From Spirochaetales bacterium (lineage in GTDB: Bacteria > Spirochaetota > Spirochaetia > Sphaerochaetales > Sphaerochaetaceae), in NCBI GenBank assembly GCA_028722305.1, contig JAQYHB010000037.1:51959-115958 (forward strand): a stretch of 64,000 bases of DNA, in the 5' to 3' direction. Below the pieces are notes generated by a model. It saw nothing but the letters and a program-made list of their open reading frames with translations, had not been told where the DNA came from and did not search any database. Shown here one piece after another: positions 34,251-43,170 of this stretch (position 1 is its first letter; the number at the start of each line of letters is the position of its first letter). Position numbers and translations under genes: made by a program.

Positions 34251-35052
34251 GAAGTACTCGGTCGTCATCGTCGACGACAACAGCATCGCATTGAAGGCAA
34301 TCACCACGACAACGGACTGGGAAAAACTCCGTTGCCGTGTCGTCGGGACGGCAACCGACGGCATCACCGGTCTGAATCTGGTGAAGGAGCATGCTCCCGA
34401 TATCCTCATCACGGACATACGGATGCCTGGATATGATGGTCTCCAGTTGGTTCGTCTCTTACGGGAACGGAATGACGATGTGATTGTCGTCATCATCTCC
34501 GGCTACGATGATTTCGCGTATGCCCGTACGGCAATGCAGCTTGGAGTCGAAGACTATCTGCTCAAGCCTGTATCAAAAGAAGCCATTGAGAACGCTCTTG
34601 CCTCAGTCATCGCGAAACATGAGAAAAAAACCTCCACGGTCAAAGAGGGAAATCCCATCCAGGAAGAACTGCAGACAATCGACTCGAAAGCGGAAACCTA
34701 TTCCCTCATCATCCGGGATGCGATCCGTTTCCTTGACCAGAACATCTCCAAGAACATTTCCCAGCAGGATATCGCGACAAGGGCCAATGTCACGCCGTGG
34801 TATTTTTCCCGGCTCTTCAAGCGGGAGACCGGCATTGGCTTCTCCCGGTATGTGACGTTGAAGAAGATGAACCAGGCAATGATCCTTCTGGGAAACCCTC
34901 AGAACAAGGCTACTGAAGTCGCACGGAATCTCGGATTCCAGGATTATTCGTATTTCTTTCATGTCTACAAGAAAGTGTTCGGCCATGCGCCGACGGACAA
35001 CAAATATCATCCCAAAAAGGAGAAAAATCCATATGAAACTGATGAATCCTGA
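34243..35052 (+). CDS. AraC-type response regulator (YesN-like)
   Basis: The 269-residue protein has a receiver domain at residues 1-125 with acidic pair VDDN and phosphorylation site Asp58 in ILITDIRMPGYDG, Lys in YLLKPVS, and an AraC DNA-binding domain at about 160-255: NISQQDIATRANVTPWYFSR and the second helix-turn-helix TEVARNLGFQDYSYFFHVYK. It is shorter than YesN proteins with a middle domain. It likely activates the ABC operon and perhaps the divergent peptidase through the CACAATG/CATTGTG repeats. It overlaps the kinase start-to-stop by eight bases and the esterase by twenty. Confidence 0.9.
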   Translation: MDRKYSVVIVDDNSIALKAITTTTDWEKLRCRVVGTATDGITGLNLVKEHAPDILITDIRMPGYDGLQLVRLLRERNDDVIVVIISGYDDFAYARTAMQLGVEDYLLKPVSKEAIENALASVIAKHEKKTSTVKEGNPIQEELQTIDSKAETYSLIIRDAIRFLDQNISKNISQQDIATRANVTPWYFSRLFKRETGIGFSRYVTLKKMNQAMILLGNPQNKATEVARNLGFQDYSYFFHVYKKVFGHAPTDNKYHPKKEKNPYETDES

Positions 35053-36178
35053 TTACCGGGGGAGAACGGTACCCGACCTGTTTACCTGCAACGACGGCAC
35101 CCCTGTCACTTCGAAGGAAGTGTGGGAACAGAAAAGGCGGCCTGAAATCCTGGAAATGTTCCGCAATCAGGAATATGGCTGTCTTCCGGACATGTCTGAT
35201 GCCAAGACCATGATCCGTCTCGCAGACTCGCGTTGCGACGGCACCTTCATGGGAGGACAGGCAATCCGCAGGACAGTCGAAATCGAGACGGAACGGAAAG
35301 GGATCCACTTCTCCTTCACGTTCGTGCTGTTCATCCCTGCAAGCGCGAAAAAGGCAAGCCCCTGTTTTCTCATGATTGGCAACAGGGGGATTGCCAACGC
35401 GGATCCTGCAAGACATTTCATGAGCTCGTTTTGGCCGGCGGAGATGATTGTCTCCCGCGGGTACGCCACGGCCGTAGTGCTCACGCAGGACCTTGCTCCC
35501 GACTACGACGAGGGTTTCACCACTCGTTTCCATAAGCTTTTCCCTGAATACACAGGAGAACAACGGCCGAAAAACGCATGGGGCGCCATCAGCGCCTGGT
35601 CATGGGGCTGCAGCAGGATCATGGACTACCTCGAAACCGATCCCCTCATCGATGCACGCCATGTCTGCGTGGTTGGACATTCCCGAGGAGGGAAAACGGC
35701 CCTCTGGACCCTTGCGCAAGACAAAAGGTTTTTCATGGCAGCAAGCAGCTGCGCGGGAAACTCCGGCGATGCGCTTGCCCGTGGCAGTACGGGAGAGACC
35801 ATCGCCCAGATTACCGGCCGATTTCCCTATTGGTTCTGTCAAAACTACCGGCAGTATGCCCACAATGAAAACAGCATGCCCTTCGACCAGCACATGCTGT
35901 TGGCCTTGGCCGCCCCGAGACTTCTGTATACGACAAGTAGGACTTTCGACAACTGGGCGGACCAGAAAGGCCAATTCGACAGCGCGGTCCTTGCCAGCGA
36001 GGTCTATGAAAGGATATATGGGCTCACAGGTCTTGAGAGCAAGACCATGCCCAAACCGGAAACACCCCTGCACAAGGGCATGATCGGGTACCACATGAAG
36101 ACAGGCGAACACAACCTCGACGAGTACAACTGGAATCTCATCTTGGATTTCGCCGACATGCATGGCATGCAAGGATGA
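35033..36178 (+). CDS. CE15-like carbohydrate esterase (alpha/beta hydrolase)
   Basis: The start ATG 35033 follows AAAGGAG and lies inside the end of the response-regulator gene. The 381-residue protein resembles bacterial glucuronoyl esterases: nucleophile Ser217 in VVGHSRGGKTALW, an SSCAGNSGDALARGSTGETI stretch, FPYWFCQNYRQY, FDQHMLLALAAPRLLY and a final MIGYHMKTGEHNLDEYNW holding the likely catalytic His. Glucuronoyl esterases cleave lignin-glucuronoxylan esters; members of this group also act as acetyl or other carbohydrate esterases. There is no signal peptide, so it works on imported oligosaccharides. This gives the best hint to the transporter's substrate: acidic xylan fragments. Confidence 0.8.
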   Translation: MKLMNPDYRGRTVPDLFTCNDGTPVTSKEVWEQKRRPEILEMFRNQEYGCLPDMSDAKTMIRLADSRCDGTFMGGQAIRRTVEIETERKGIHFSFTFVLFIPASAKKASPCFLMIGNRGIANADPARHFMSSFWPAEMIVSRGYATAVVLTQDLAPDYDEGFTTRFHKLFPEYTGEQRPKNAWGAISAWSWGCSRIMDYLETDPLIDARHVCVVGHSRGGKTALWTLAQDKRFFMAASSCAGNSGDALARGSTGETIAQITGRFPYWFCQNYRQYAHNENSMPFDQHMLLALAAPRLLYTTSRTFDNWADQKGQFDSAVLASEVYERIYGLTGLESKTMPKPETPLHKGMIGYHMKTGEHNLDEYNWNLILDFADMHGMQG

Positions 36179-36543
36179 ACCAGAGGTATCAATTGAGGTG
36201 CTTCGGAAGATGTCCCCTACGGCTTCTGGGTGCTCGCTTGGGATACTCCAGAAGCTCGCGATTTCGAAGCGTCCCCGCATAGGCACCTGTTCTCCAGACA
36301 AAGGGAATCAACCCGTTTCCCGGAGAAGCAGGCGTTGCAGGGCATCAGACACAAACCTGTCGGAGTGCTCCTCACAGCACTTTGGCGGAGTCAGGTACAA
36401 CTCCGCCAAAGTAGATTGAGAAATTCCTCAAGAACCGTCTTTTTGTTTTGAGAGGCTACTTCCTCGAGCTTCGTTCCCTTGCAGACCTCATCAGTCCTTG
36501 TGGTTTCGTTTCATTCCGCGAGAAACGGGAGAGGGCCACAGTT
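36179..36543. other. Intergenic region with a 13-bp perfect inverted repeat
   Basis: No supportable gene lies between the esterase and the convergent transporter ATPase. ACTTTGGCGGAGT (36379-36391) and ACTCCGCCAAAGT (36400-36412) form a perfect 13-bp hairpin with an eight-base loop, and a CTTTTTGTTTT run follows near 36440. It could be a terminator for either operon. The rest shows nothing recognisable. Confidence 0.5.
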
Positions 36544-37656
36544 TCAGCAGAAGGTAAGCTTACCAAGCCCACACATGCGTCCATCGGCATCAAAGAGCAT
36601 ACAGTGGCTGGTGGGAAAGGAAACCCTGAGTTCCTCGCCAACCGCATAGTCCTTTTGCCCAAAGACCACGCAGGTCAGGTTCAGCCTCGCATGCAGTTCG
36701 AGGTGCACAATCGTCTCCATGCCGCTCGGAAGCGAGGAGAGCACCTTTGCAGGAACGCCTTCTTCCCCGAGCGCGATGTACTCGGGCCGGATGCCAATCT
36801 TTGCTTTCCCCTTCTCGACATTCTTGAAGGCTTCCCTCATTTCCATGGATGCCTCATATCCATCCATTTTGAGCGCGACCTTCTTGCCATCGACGGAATT
36901 TACCACTGCATCTACCAGATTGATAGACGGACTTCCGACAAAGTCCGCCACGAACGTGTTCGCTGGCCGGGCGTAAACCTCAAGCGGTGGAGCGTATTGC
37001 TGCAGCATCCCGTTTTTCAGGAGGCAGATTTTTGTCGCCAGCGTCATTGCCTCCAACTGGTCGTGCGTCACGTACACAAACGTCGCTCCCGTCTCGTGGT
37101 GGAGTCTCTTCAGCTCCGCGCGCATCTCCATCCTCAGCTTTGCATCCAAGTTGGAAAGAGGCTCGTCCATCAGCAGGATTCTTGGATTCGTCGCCAACGT
37201 CCTGGCTATCGCCACACGCTGTTGTTGTCCTCCCGAAAGCTCTGCCGGATACCGATCGGGGAACTCCTCAATCCTCAACAGCGCGAGCAATTCCTTCACC
37301 CTAGCATCAATCTTATCCTTCGGCCATTTCAGATTCTCAAGGCCAAAGGCGATGTTCTGCCATACCGTCATATGCGGCCACAGCGCATAATTCTGGAACA
37401 GGAATCCCACCCCGCGCTGGCTCGGCGGCACATCCACCAGCTGGGTTGAGGAAAACATGACTTTCCCGTCAATCAGGATCTCTCCGCTCGTCGGCGTTTC
37501 AAGACCCGCAATCTGCCTTAGCGTCGTGGTTTTTCCGCAACCGGATGGCCCGAGCAACGTGATGAAGTCTCCATCCTCGATGGTTATGGACAAATCGTCG
37601 ACAGCAGTGAAGTTCGCGAATTTTTTCGTAAGATGTCTCAGTTCGATATTCGGCAT
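36544..37656 (-). CDS. ABC transporter ATPase (AfuC/FbpC/PotA type)
   Basis: Start ATG 37656 with GGAGGTTGAG; an upstream frame extension overlaps the permease and is not used. The 370-residue ATPase has Walker A LLGPSGCGKTTTLRQIAGL near residue 36, signature LSGGQQQRVAIART, Walker B ILLMDEPLSNLD, the His switch VTHDQLEAM and a C-terminal TOBE domain (from about 280, GIRPEYIALGEEG). It energises the double-length permease encoded two bases upstream. The C-terminal domain is common to iron, polyamine, phosphonate and sugar-phosphate importers, so substrate must come from context. Confidence 0.92.
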   Translation of the reverse strand: MPNIELRHLTKKFANFTAVDDLSITIEDGDFITLLGPSGCGKTTTLRQIAGLETPTSGEILIDGKVMFSSTQLVDVPPSQRGVGFLFQNYALWPHMTVWQNIAFGLENLKWPKDKIDARVKELLALLRIEEFPDRYPAELSGGQQQRVAIARTLATNPRILLMDEPLSNLDAKLRMEMRAELKRLHHETGATFVYVTHDQLEAMTLATKICLLKNGMLQQYAPPLEVYARPANTFVADFVGSPSINLVDAVVNSVDGKKVALKMDGYEASMEMREAFKNVEKGKAKIGIRPEYIALGEEGVPAKVLSSLPSGMETIVHLELHARLNLTCVVFGQKDYAVGEELRVSFPTSHCMLFDADGRMCGLGKLTFC

Positions 37657-37658
37657 AC

Positions 37659-39452
37659 TCAACCTCCTATGCCTTTGTCTATGGATGCACCGGTGGCCTT
37701 GTTGACAGCCCAGTTGATGAGAAGGACGATCAGGACAATCAACAAGTTGATGCCATTCGAATATTGGCTCCAGCCTTTTTCGTTGTAGTAGAACAACAGC
37801 GTGGTAAGCACCCGGTTGTTCGGGGTAACCAGCAACACGAACAACGAGAGTTCGCGCATGCAACTGATGAACGGAAGCAAGAATCCCGAGAGGAAGCTTG
37901 CCTTCTGGATGGGGATGACCAACCTGCGCATCCGTTTGAACCAGCCAATCCCAATGATTTCTCCAGCCTCTTCGATCTGCGTCGAGAGCTGCATCATCGC
38001 ATTGATGCCGCTACGGCTGGCGAACGGCATGTACTTCACGGTACCGATCAGCACCAGCAGGAAAAAAGTCCCGTATAGCGATGGAATGATGCCGTTCCGA
38101 GTCGAGAACATCGACAAGTAGATGGCGCCAAAGGCCATCGACGGCATCAGATACGGGAAGAAAGCGAGGTTGTCCACCACGGTGGCGAGACGGGTTCCTC
38201 GGCCTCTGACAATGGCGTATCCGGCAAGAAAACCTAGAATTCCGGCGGAAAGCGAACAGACCACGGACAGCCTGATGCTGTTCCACAGCGCGAACCACAA
38301 GGAGGAGTTGCGAAGCAGGCCAGGTTCGGAATTGGCGATGCTGTTCTGTTCTGCCGTTCCAATCCAGAACTGCAGGGTCAAGTTGTGGAGAGAATAGTCT
38401 CCAGGGACCAGAAGAATGGACTCGAATGCAAAGCTCACCAGCGGAAGCACCGAGACAGCGACGACCGCCACCAGCACGATGACGGACAGCGGAGTGCGCA
38501 GCCCACGCAGATTGATCAGGCTGATGTTACTGCTTTTCCCCGTGATGGTCGTATAGTTCTTCCTGACACCCGTCAGACGCTGGTTGAAGGCGAGAATCGC
38601 CACTCCAAGCAGGATCATCACCATCGCGATGCAGTATCCTTGGCCAGGGTTCAAGCCGTTGAGCGTCCGGAAAAGCTGGGTGGTAAGAACCTGATAGCGG
38701 ACCGGCAACCCGAGGAATTGGGGAACCGCAAAAGAACTCATCGCGGAAGAAAAGACCAGAAGGAATGTGGAGAGGATGGCGGGAAGCACCATGGGAATGG
38801 TGATCTTCCTCATGATCCTGCCTTGCGAGGCGTGCAACATCATGGCAGCCTCCTCAAGGTTCGCGTCCATATTCCTCAGAATGCCCCCGATCATGATGTA
38901 GGCGAACGGAGAGTAATGGATACCCGTCACCAGCGCGATAGGGAACGCGCCATACGCGAACCAGTTGGGGGTTTCCAGCCCGGTCACTGCGGTGAAAAAG
39001 CCGGGCACCCCTCCGACAACCGTGTTCTTGAAGACGTTGTACCAGGCAAGGGCAATCGTCCAGCTCGGCATGATGTAGGGGAAGATGAACAAGGCGGAAA
39101 GGGATCTCTTCCATCGCATGTTGGTTCTGGTGACCAACCATGCGAAAAACCCACCGAAGGCGAGAGCGAACAAGCAAGAACCAAGGCTTGTGACCAACGA
39201 GTTCCACAGAGGACGATAGAAGATAGACAAACTGCTCGCATCAAACAACACCTTCCGCCAATGTTCCCAAGTAAAGGAACCAACGGGCTTCTTCAGCCTC
39301 ATTGTCTCGGCGACGTGGACGGTCACCGTATCCCTGATCATGGAAAGCATCGGGAGCAGTGTCAGATAGGCCAACACCACACACATGGCCACGAGGATTA
39401 CATTGTATGGCTTCGAAAAGAAGCGCCTGACCCTATAAAGTACGCGTTGCAA
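37659..39452 (-). CDS. Double-length ABC permease (AfuB/FbpB type)
   Basis: I start at TTG 39452, six to seven bases after GGGAGGA; an ATG eleven codons upstream has no ribosome binding site. The 597-residue protein is two fused permease halves of about six helices each, with EAA-like loops LEEAAMMLHASQGRIMRKI near 210 and IEEAGEIIGIGWFKRMRRLV near 505. This fused architecture is typical of FbpB/AfuB and of 2-aminoethylphosphonate transporters. With an aldolase and RpiR regulator divergently encoded, an AfuABC-like hexose-phosphate importer is the better reading than iron uptake. Confidence 0.88.
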   Translation of the reverse strand: MQRVLYRVRRFFSKPYNVILVAMCVVLAYLTLLPMLSMIRDTVTVHVAETMRLKKPVGSFTWEHWRKVLFDASSLSIFYRPLWNSLVTSLGSCLFALAFGGFFAWLVTRTNMRWKRSLSALFIFPYIMPSWTIALAWYNVFKNTVVGGVPGFFTAVTGLETPNWFAYGAFPIALVTGIHYSPFAYIMIGGILRNMDANLEEAAMMLHASQGRIMRKITIPMVLPAILSTFLLVFSSAMSSFAVPQFLGLPVRYQVLTTQLFRTLNGLNPGQGYCIAMVMILLGVAILAFNQRLTGVRKNYTTITGKSSNISLINLRGLRTPLSVIVLVAVVAVSVLPLVSFAFESILLVPGDYSLHNLTLQFWIGTAEQNSIANSEPGLLRNSSLWFALWNSIRLSVVCSLSAGILGFLAGYAIVRGRGTRLATVVDNLAFFPYLMPSMAFGAIYLSMFSTRNGIIPSLYGTFFLLVLIGTVKYMPFASRSGINAMMQLSTQIEEAGEIIGIGWFKRMRRLVIPIQKASFLSGFLLPFISCMRELSLFVLLVTPNNRVLTTLLFYYNEKGWSQYSNGINLLIVLIVLLINWAVNKATGASIDKGIGG

Positions 39453-39536
39453 GGGAAATCCTCCCGAAATATAGAAATGATACAAAGAAGGAAGCGGGAT
39501 TCCGGCACCGCCGGAATCCCATCAGCAGAAAACTAC

Positions 39537-40667
39537 TCAATACAGGCCGGAGATGAATTCCTCCACATCTGCTCTCGCCTCCGCGCACCACTGGGAATCC
39601 TCGGTGACGACCACATTTTCCCAGTCGGCGATGGACTTGCCATCCTCGCTGTTCTTGGCAATCGAGGCGACGGGAGAATAATCGCCGAGCGTGTCGAACA
39701 CCTTCCAGCCTTCGGCAGTCATCGCGTATTCGGCATACAGCTTGGCGGCATTGGGGCTCTTTGCATTCTTGGTAAGGAACATGTAGGCAGGATATTGGAA
39801 CCCGATGAACGGCTCGCATCCTTCCGCAATGGCGAGCGCAAGGTTCTTTGCCGCCGCAGTGCGAAGTTTGTTGCTGGTGATCAATGCGATCAGCTGGGCG
39901 TCCTGCCCCTTCGCGCCAACGTTTTCGGCAAGCGTGGTATCGCTCTTGCCAAGAACGGCGCCATTCTTGTACAGGCCCTTGATCCACTCGTATCCGGCGT
40001 TCTTCGTGGTCAGTACGATGTCCTTCCCATAGTAGTCTTTATAGGCTTTGGCAAGCTTGTCAGCCCAGTCATCTCTCGTGACCATAGCGAAGAAGTTCAT
40101 GTTGACGGCCTCAGAGAACGGATCCTTGAACTGCAGACGGCCCTTGAACTCGGGCTCGGTCAGCTGCCACACGTTGGTCAGGGGATTGCCCGCCTTTTCG
40201 TTGTTGTAGATGAACAGCTTGGTCATCATCTCCCAAACCAGCGGACTGCTGTACTGCGCGGGAATCTGGTCCTTGAACTCGTCGGGAATGTAGTTGATCA
40301 CATATCCGGTAGAGAACAATTCCGGATAGATTCTGGAACCATCCTGGCAGAAAACAAGATCGGCACCATCGACGTCGGCAATTGCTTCCTTGGAGACCTT
40401 GTCGATCATTTCCGTGTCCTTCAACTGGGATACAGACACTTTGATGCCGTACTTGGCCTCAAAGCCACTCGCCGCCTTTGCGGTACGGCTGCTATGGGTG
40501 TAAATGGTAAGAGTGCCCTCTTTCTGGGCTGCAGCAACCAGCTCTTCATGCGTCATCTGCTTTTCTTCCACAGGCTGCGGGGCCGGAGATGCAGATTCTT
40601 TGGCACCATTGGCGAACATCATGGAACCTGCCACTAGGGCGGCAACAATCATCAAACTGCGCTTCAT
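39537..40667 (-). CDS. ABC transporter substrate-binding protein (AfuA/FbpA-like)
   Basis: Start ATG 40667 after TTAGGAGGAAAC. The 376-residue protein has a signal peptide ending MMFA|NGAKES and a family 2 binding fold: HEELVAAAQKEGTLTIYTHS, GADLVFCQDGSRIYPELF, KLFIYNNEKAG and an end typical of Fbp-like proteins. The pair of adjacent Tyr that bind ferric iron in FbpA is not obvious, which argues against iron. It is first in an operon with the double permease and ATPase, and divergent from an RpiR regulator with a likely operator between them. Confidence 0.85.
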   Translation of the reverse strand: MKRSLMIVAALVAGSMMFANGAKESASPAPQPVEEKQMTHEELVAAAQKEGTLTIYTHSSRTAKAASGFEAKYGIKVSVSQLKDTEMIDKVSKEAIADVDGADLVFCQDGSRIYPELFSTGYVINYIPDEFKDQIPAQYSSPLVWEMMTKLFIYNNEKAGNPLTNVWQLTEPEFKGRLQFKDPFSEAVNMNFFAMVTRDDWADKLAKAYKDYYGKDIVLTTKNAGYEWIKGLYKNGAVLGKSDTTLAENVGAKGQDAQLIALITSNKLRTAAAKNLALAIAEGCEPFIGFQYPAYMFLTKNAKSPNAAKLYAEYAMTAEGWKVFDTLGDYSPVASIAKNSEDGKSIADWENVVVTEDSQWCAEARADVEEFISGLY

Positions 40668-40757
40668 CGCGTTTCCTCCTAACAAGCTTTCTTCCATTTT
40701 TGGAACAAGCCTTATATATGATTGAATAGCGAGAAACGAGGTACAGTCAAGGAAAAA

Positions 40758-40773
40758 TTGAAATTATTTTCAA
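40758..40773. promoter_or_regulatory. Candidate RpiR operator
   Basis: TTGAAA-TTAT-TTTCAA is a perfect 6-4-6 inverted repeat midway between the divergent binding-protein and RpiR starts. TGAAA/TTTCA arms of this kind are known for several RpiR/MurR-family proteins, so it probably coordinates both operons. Confidence 0.55.
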
Positions 40774-40861
40774 GAAACTGCCTAAATTTGGGTATTGTCA
40801 CCCTTAAACTCCACTGTTATCATAAAGAAGCTGAAACAAATTTCACACAAGGTGCGTTGTG

Positions 40862-41725
40862 ATGGGAAAACAACTGAACAAATTCGAGCTTGCGGTCCAG
40901 GAACGCTATGGACAATTGAGTGCCCAAGAACAGAAAGTCGCGGACTTCCTGCTTGCGCACTCCTCCCAGCTCGCGGCCCTCACCTTGAACGAAATTACCC
41001 AAGAATCAGGAACAAGCAAGTCCAGCGTCGTCCGTTTCTGCAAAAGCATGGGTGCACACGGGCTGAAAGAGTTGAAGGTGTCGTTTTCAAAACCAGGAGT
41101 CGGCAACGAGTCCACCGTCACATGGGACAGCTCGGTTCCTCAGATTTTCAACAGCACCTTCACCGGAATCATCAATACAGTCGAAAGCGCTTTCTACACG
41201 ACCAGCAGCAAGTGTTATGAAGAAGCGGGACAGATGATCGCCGAGGCACAGACTCTTTGCATCATCGGAATCGGCGGCAGCGAACTGGTTGCGCATTTCT
41301 GCGCGACCGAATGCATGCGTCTCGGCAAACACATCAGCACCTATACCGATGCTTATATGCTGGAACGCCTTGCACCGCCGGTCGCAAGCAATAGCGACGT
41401 GCTGATTGCTGCCTCCTGCTCGGGCACGACCAGCAGCATCGTGGAGACAGCCCGTACCGCCAAATCACACGGCTCGAAGATCATCAGCTTCACGACAAAC
41501 GGCGAATCTCCGCTTGCAGAGCTTTCTGATGTCGTACTGATTGCACCCACCTATCCGGTCTTCTGCGACGACATCCACTCATTCACCCGCATTGCGCAGA
41601 TTACCCAGGCAAACGTGCTCTATCTTGCCGCTGCCACCATCATGGGGAAAACCATCGATGGATTCCGCGAACAATATGTCAACCTGACAAACTATCGGAA
41701 AATACACGAACAAACATCCGTCTAG
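40862..41725 (+). CDS. RpiR-family regulator with SIS domain
   Basis: The ATG at 40862 is preferred to the GTG three bases earlier. The 287-residue protein has an N-terminal HTH_6 domain (SAQEQKVADFLLAHSSQLAA; SGTSKSSVVRFCKSMGAHGL) and a SIS phosphosugar-binding domain from about 115 (LCIIGIGGSELVAHFCATEC; AASCSGTTSSIVETARTAKS). Such proteins sense sugar phosphates and control uptake and breakdown genes. It is divergent from an AfuABC-like importer and 14 bases before an aldolase gene. The TTGAAA/TTTCAA palindrome upstream is its probable site. Confidence 0.92.
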   Translation: MGKQLNKFELAVQERYGQLSAQEQKVADFLLAHSSQLAALTLNEITQESGTSKSSVVRFCKSMGAHGLKELKVSFSKPGVGNESTVTWDSSVPQIFNSTFTGIINTVESAFYTTSSKCYEEAGQMIAEAQTLCIIGIGGSELVAHFCATECMRLGKHISTYTDAYMLERLAPPVASNSDVLIAASCSGTTSSIVETARTAKSHGSKIISFTTNGESPLAELSDVVLIAPTYPVFCDDIHSFTRIAQITQANVLYLAAATIMGKTIDGFREQYVNLTNYRKIHEQTSV

Positions 41726-41739
41726 AGGGAGTAACTCAC

Positions 41740-42657
41740 ATGTATACAGATTTAAAAACAATTCTTGCAAACGCAGCGGCGAATCACTATGCCGTTATCG
41801 CAACCAGTCCTATCAACCTTGAAATGGCACGAGGCATGGTACTCGCGGCGTCCGAGAAAAACGCGCCGATCATTTTCCTGTTCGGGCAAAACATGATGCG
41901 CCGCCATGCGAAAGCGGAACTCTTGATACCTATGATCAAGAAGCTCGCCGAGTACGCGACCGTCCCTATCGCCACCTGCCTCGACCACGGCAATGACGAC
42001 GAACGGGTCATGTACGCATTCCGCAATGGATTCACCTCCATCATGTACGATGGCTCCCTGCTTCCCATGGAGGAGAACATCGCGAAAACCAAAGCCTACG
42101 CCGACCTGTGCCACCAATTCGGCATGGGCATCGAGGGTGAACTTGGGCATGTCGGCATCGCCATGAACGGTGACGACAAAAAAGGAATCTATACTGATCC
42201 AAAGGACGCTGCCAACTTTGTCAAACAGACAGGTGTGGATTGCATCGCCATCGCCGTCGGTACCGCCCATGGAGACTATCCTGCCGGCATCATCCCCCAT
42301 ATCAACTTCGACTGCATCAAGGCCTGCAAGGATAGCACCGGAGGCATGCCGATCGCCTTGCATGGTGGGAGCGGAAGCGGAGACGAGAACATCATGAAAG
42401 CCGTCGAGGCTGGTATCAACAAGGTCAACGTGGTCACAGACATGTTCTCCGCTTGCAGGAACGAGCTGATCAGTCAGCTCAAGGCAAATCCCAAAATGGA
42501 TTACATCCAGCTGATGATGGAAGAAGAGAATGCCGTCAAGAAAGCGCTGGAGCACTGGATCGACCTTACGGGTAGCGCCGGCAAGGCCGCGTTGTTCAAA
42601 CCGGTCAACAAAATCGGGCTGTTGACAAGCAAATGCGCCATCGGACAGACCGAATAA
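41740..42657 (+). CDS. Class II fructose-bisphosphate/ketose-bisphosphate aldolase
   Basis: The 305-residue TIM-barrel protein follows AGAGGGAG. It has the zinc and substrate residues of the family: VPIATCLDHGNDDE near residue 80 (catalytic Asp and zinc His), GIEGELGHVG, AIAVGTAHGDYP and IALHGGSGSGDENI. It cleaves a ketose bisphosphate (fructose-1,6-, tagatose-1,6- or a deoxy-ketose phosphate) to dihydroxyacetone phosphate and an aldehyde in the cytosol. GatY/KbaY-type tagatose aldolase is possible. Its pairing with RpiR and a putative sugar-phosphate importer suggests a dedicated sugar rather than central glycolysis. Confidence 0.9.
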   Translation: MYTDLKTILANAAANHYAVIATSPINLEMARGMVLAASEKNAPIIFLFGQNMMRRHAKAELLIPMIKKLAEYATVPIATCLDHGNDDERVMYAFRNGFTSIMYDGSLLPMEENIAKTKAYADLCHQFGMGIEGELGHVGIAMNGDDKKGIYTDPKDAANFVKQTGVDCIAIAVGTAHGDYPAGIIPHINFDCIKACKDSTGGMPIALHGGSGSGDENIMKAVEAGINKVNVVTDMFSACRNELISQLKANPKMDYIQLMMEEENAVKKALEHWIDLTGSAGKAALFKPVNKIGLLTSKCAIGQTE

Positions 42658-42671
42658 CCAAGCCTTTCCAA

Positions 42672-42712
42672 GCGGAATCTTCCTTTCCAACAGGGAGATT
42701 CCGCGACTTTTC
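42672..42712 (+). terminator. Rho-independent terminator after the aldolase
   Basis: GCGGAATCTTCC (42672-42683) pairs with the segment ending GATTCCGC (42704) in a 12-bp stem with one mismatch, followed by GACTTTTCT. It lies 14 bases after the aldolase stop and before the convergent DUF1304 gene. Confidence 0.7.
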
Positions 42713-42781
42713 TGCGGAGAACCTCCGGCCCGCCACAGTTGTACAGACACGCTTTCCTGCTGCTGGAACTTCGGCTCTTAA

Positions 42782-43138
42782 TCAGAACAAGCAGGAAACC
42801 AACGTGAGAATCGGCAGTCCTCCCTGCATCAGGATAATCTTGGGGTTGCTGGTGAAACTGCCATACACGGCTACCGCCACTATGTACCCCATCAGGCAAA
42901 TGACCGCTACCTTGCTGGCAAATACAAATAGCGAGAGCAGAATCAGCACGCCAATCAGACCGTTATAGACACCTTGGTTCTTGAAGAGTACGTTTACCGA
43001 TTTCCGATTCAGTTCCTCGATGCTCATCCTGAAAACCTTGGATGTCCTTTGCGAAGAGGTAGCGATTGTTTCCAAGTAGAAAATAAAAAAGAACTCCAAC
43101 GCGGTCAGAGTCGCCAGAATGATAGTGGTTACGGACAT
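42782..43138 (-). CDS. DUF1304 small membrane protein
   Basis: The start ATG 43138 follows GGGAGGAACTTC. The 118-residue protein has four hydrophobic helices and DUF1304 landmarks: TALEFFFIFYLET at about 12-24, NVLFKNQGVYNGLIGVLILL and YGSFTSNPKIILMQGGLP. The family is widespread and its function is unknown. It follows the GH28 gene by 32 bases on the same strand, so it may be co-transcribed with it, though a sugar link is not established. Confidence 0.85.
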   Translation of the reverse strand: MSVTTIILATLTALEFFFIFYLETIATSSQRTSKVFRMSIEELNRKSVNVLFKNQGVYNGLIGVLILLSLFVFASKVAVICLMGYIVAVAVYGSFTSNPKIILMQGGLPILTLVSCLF

Positions 43139-43170
43139 GAAGTTCCTCCCGATTGTTTTCGTCAACTCGT

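Noticed and set aside
32289..34496. 735-codon minus-strand open frame.
   Set aside because: It lies opposite a histidine kinase and permease with full motifs; GC-rich codon use keeps the antisense frame open.
38385..40637. 750-codon plus-strand open frame.
   Set aside because: It lies opposite the double permease and binding-protein genes and reads as Arg/His/Gln-rich nonsense without motifs.
36544..40667. Ferric iron transporter FbpABC.
   Set aside because: The fold allows it, but the binding protein lacks an evident Tyr pair and the regulator and aldolase point to sugar phosphates.
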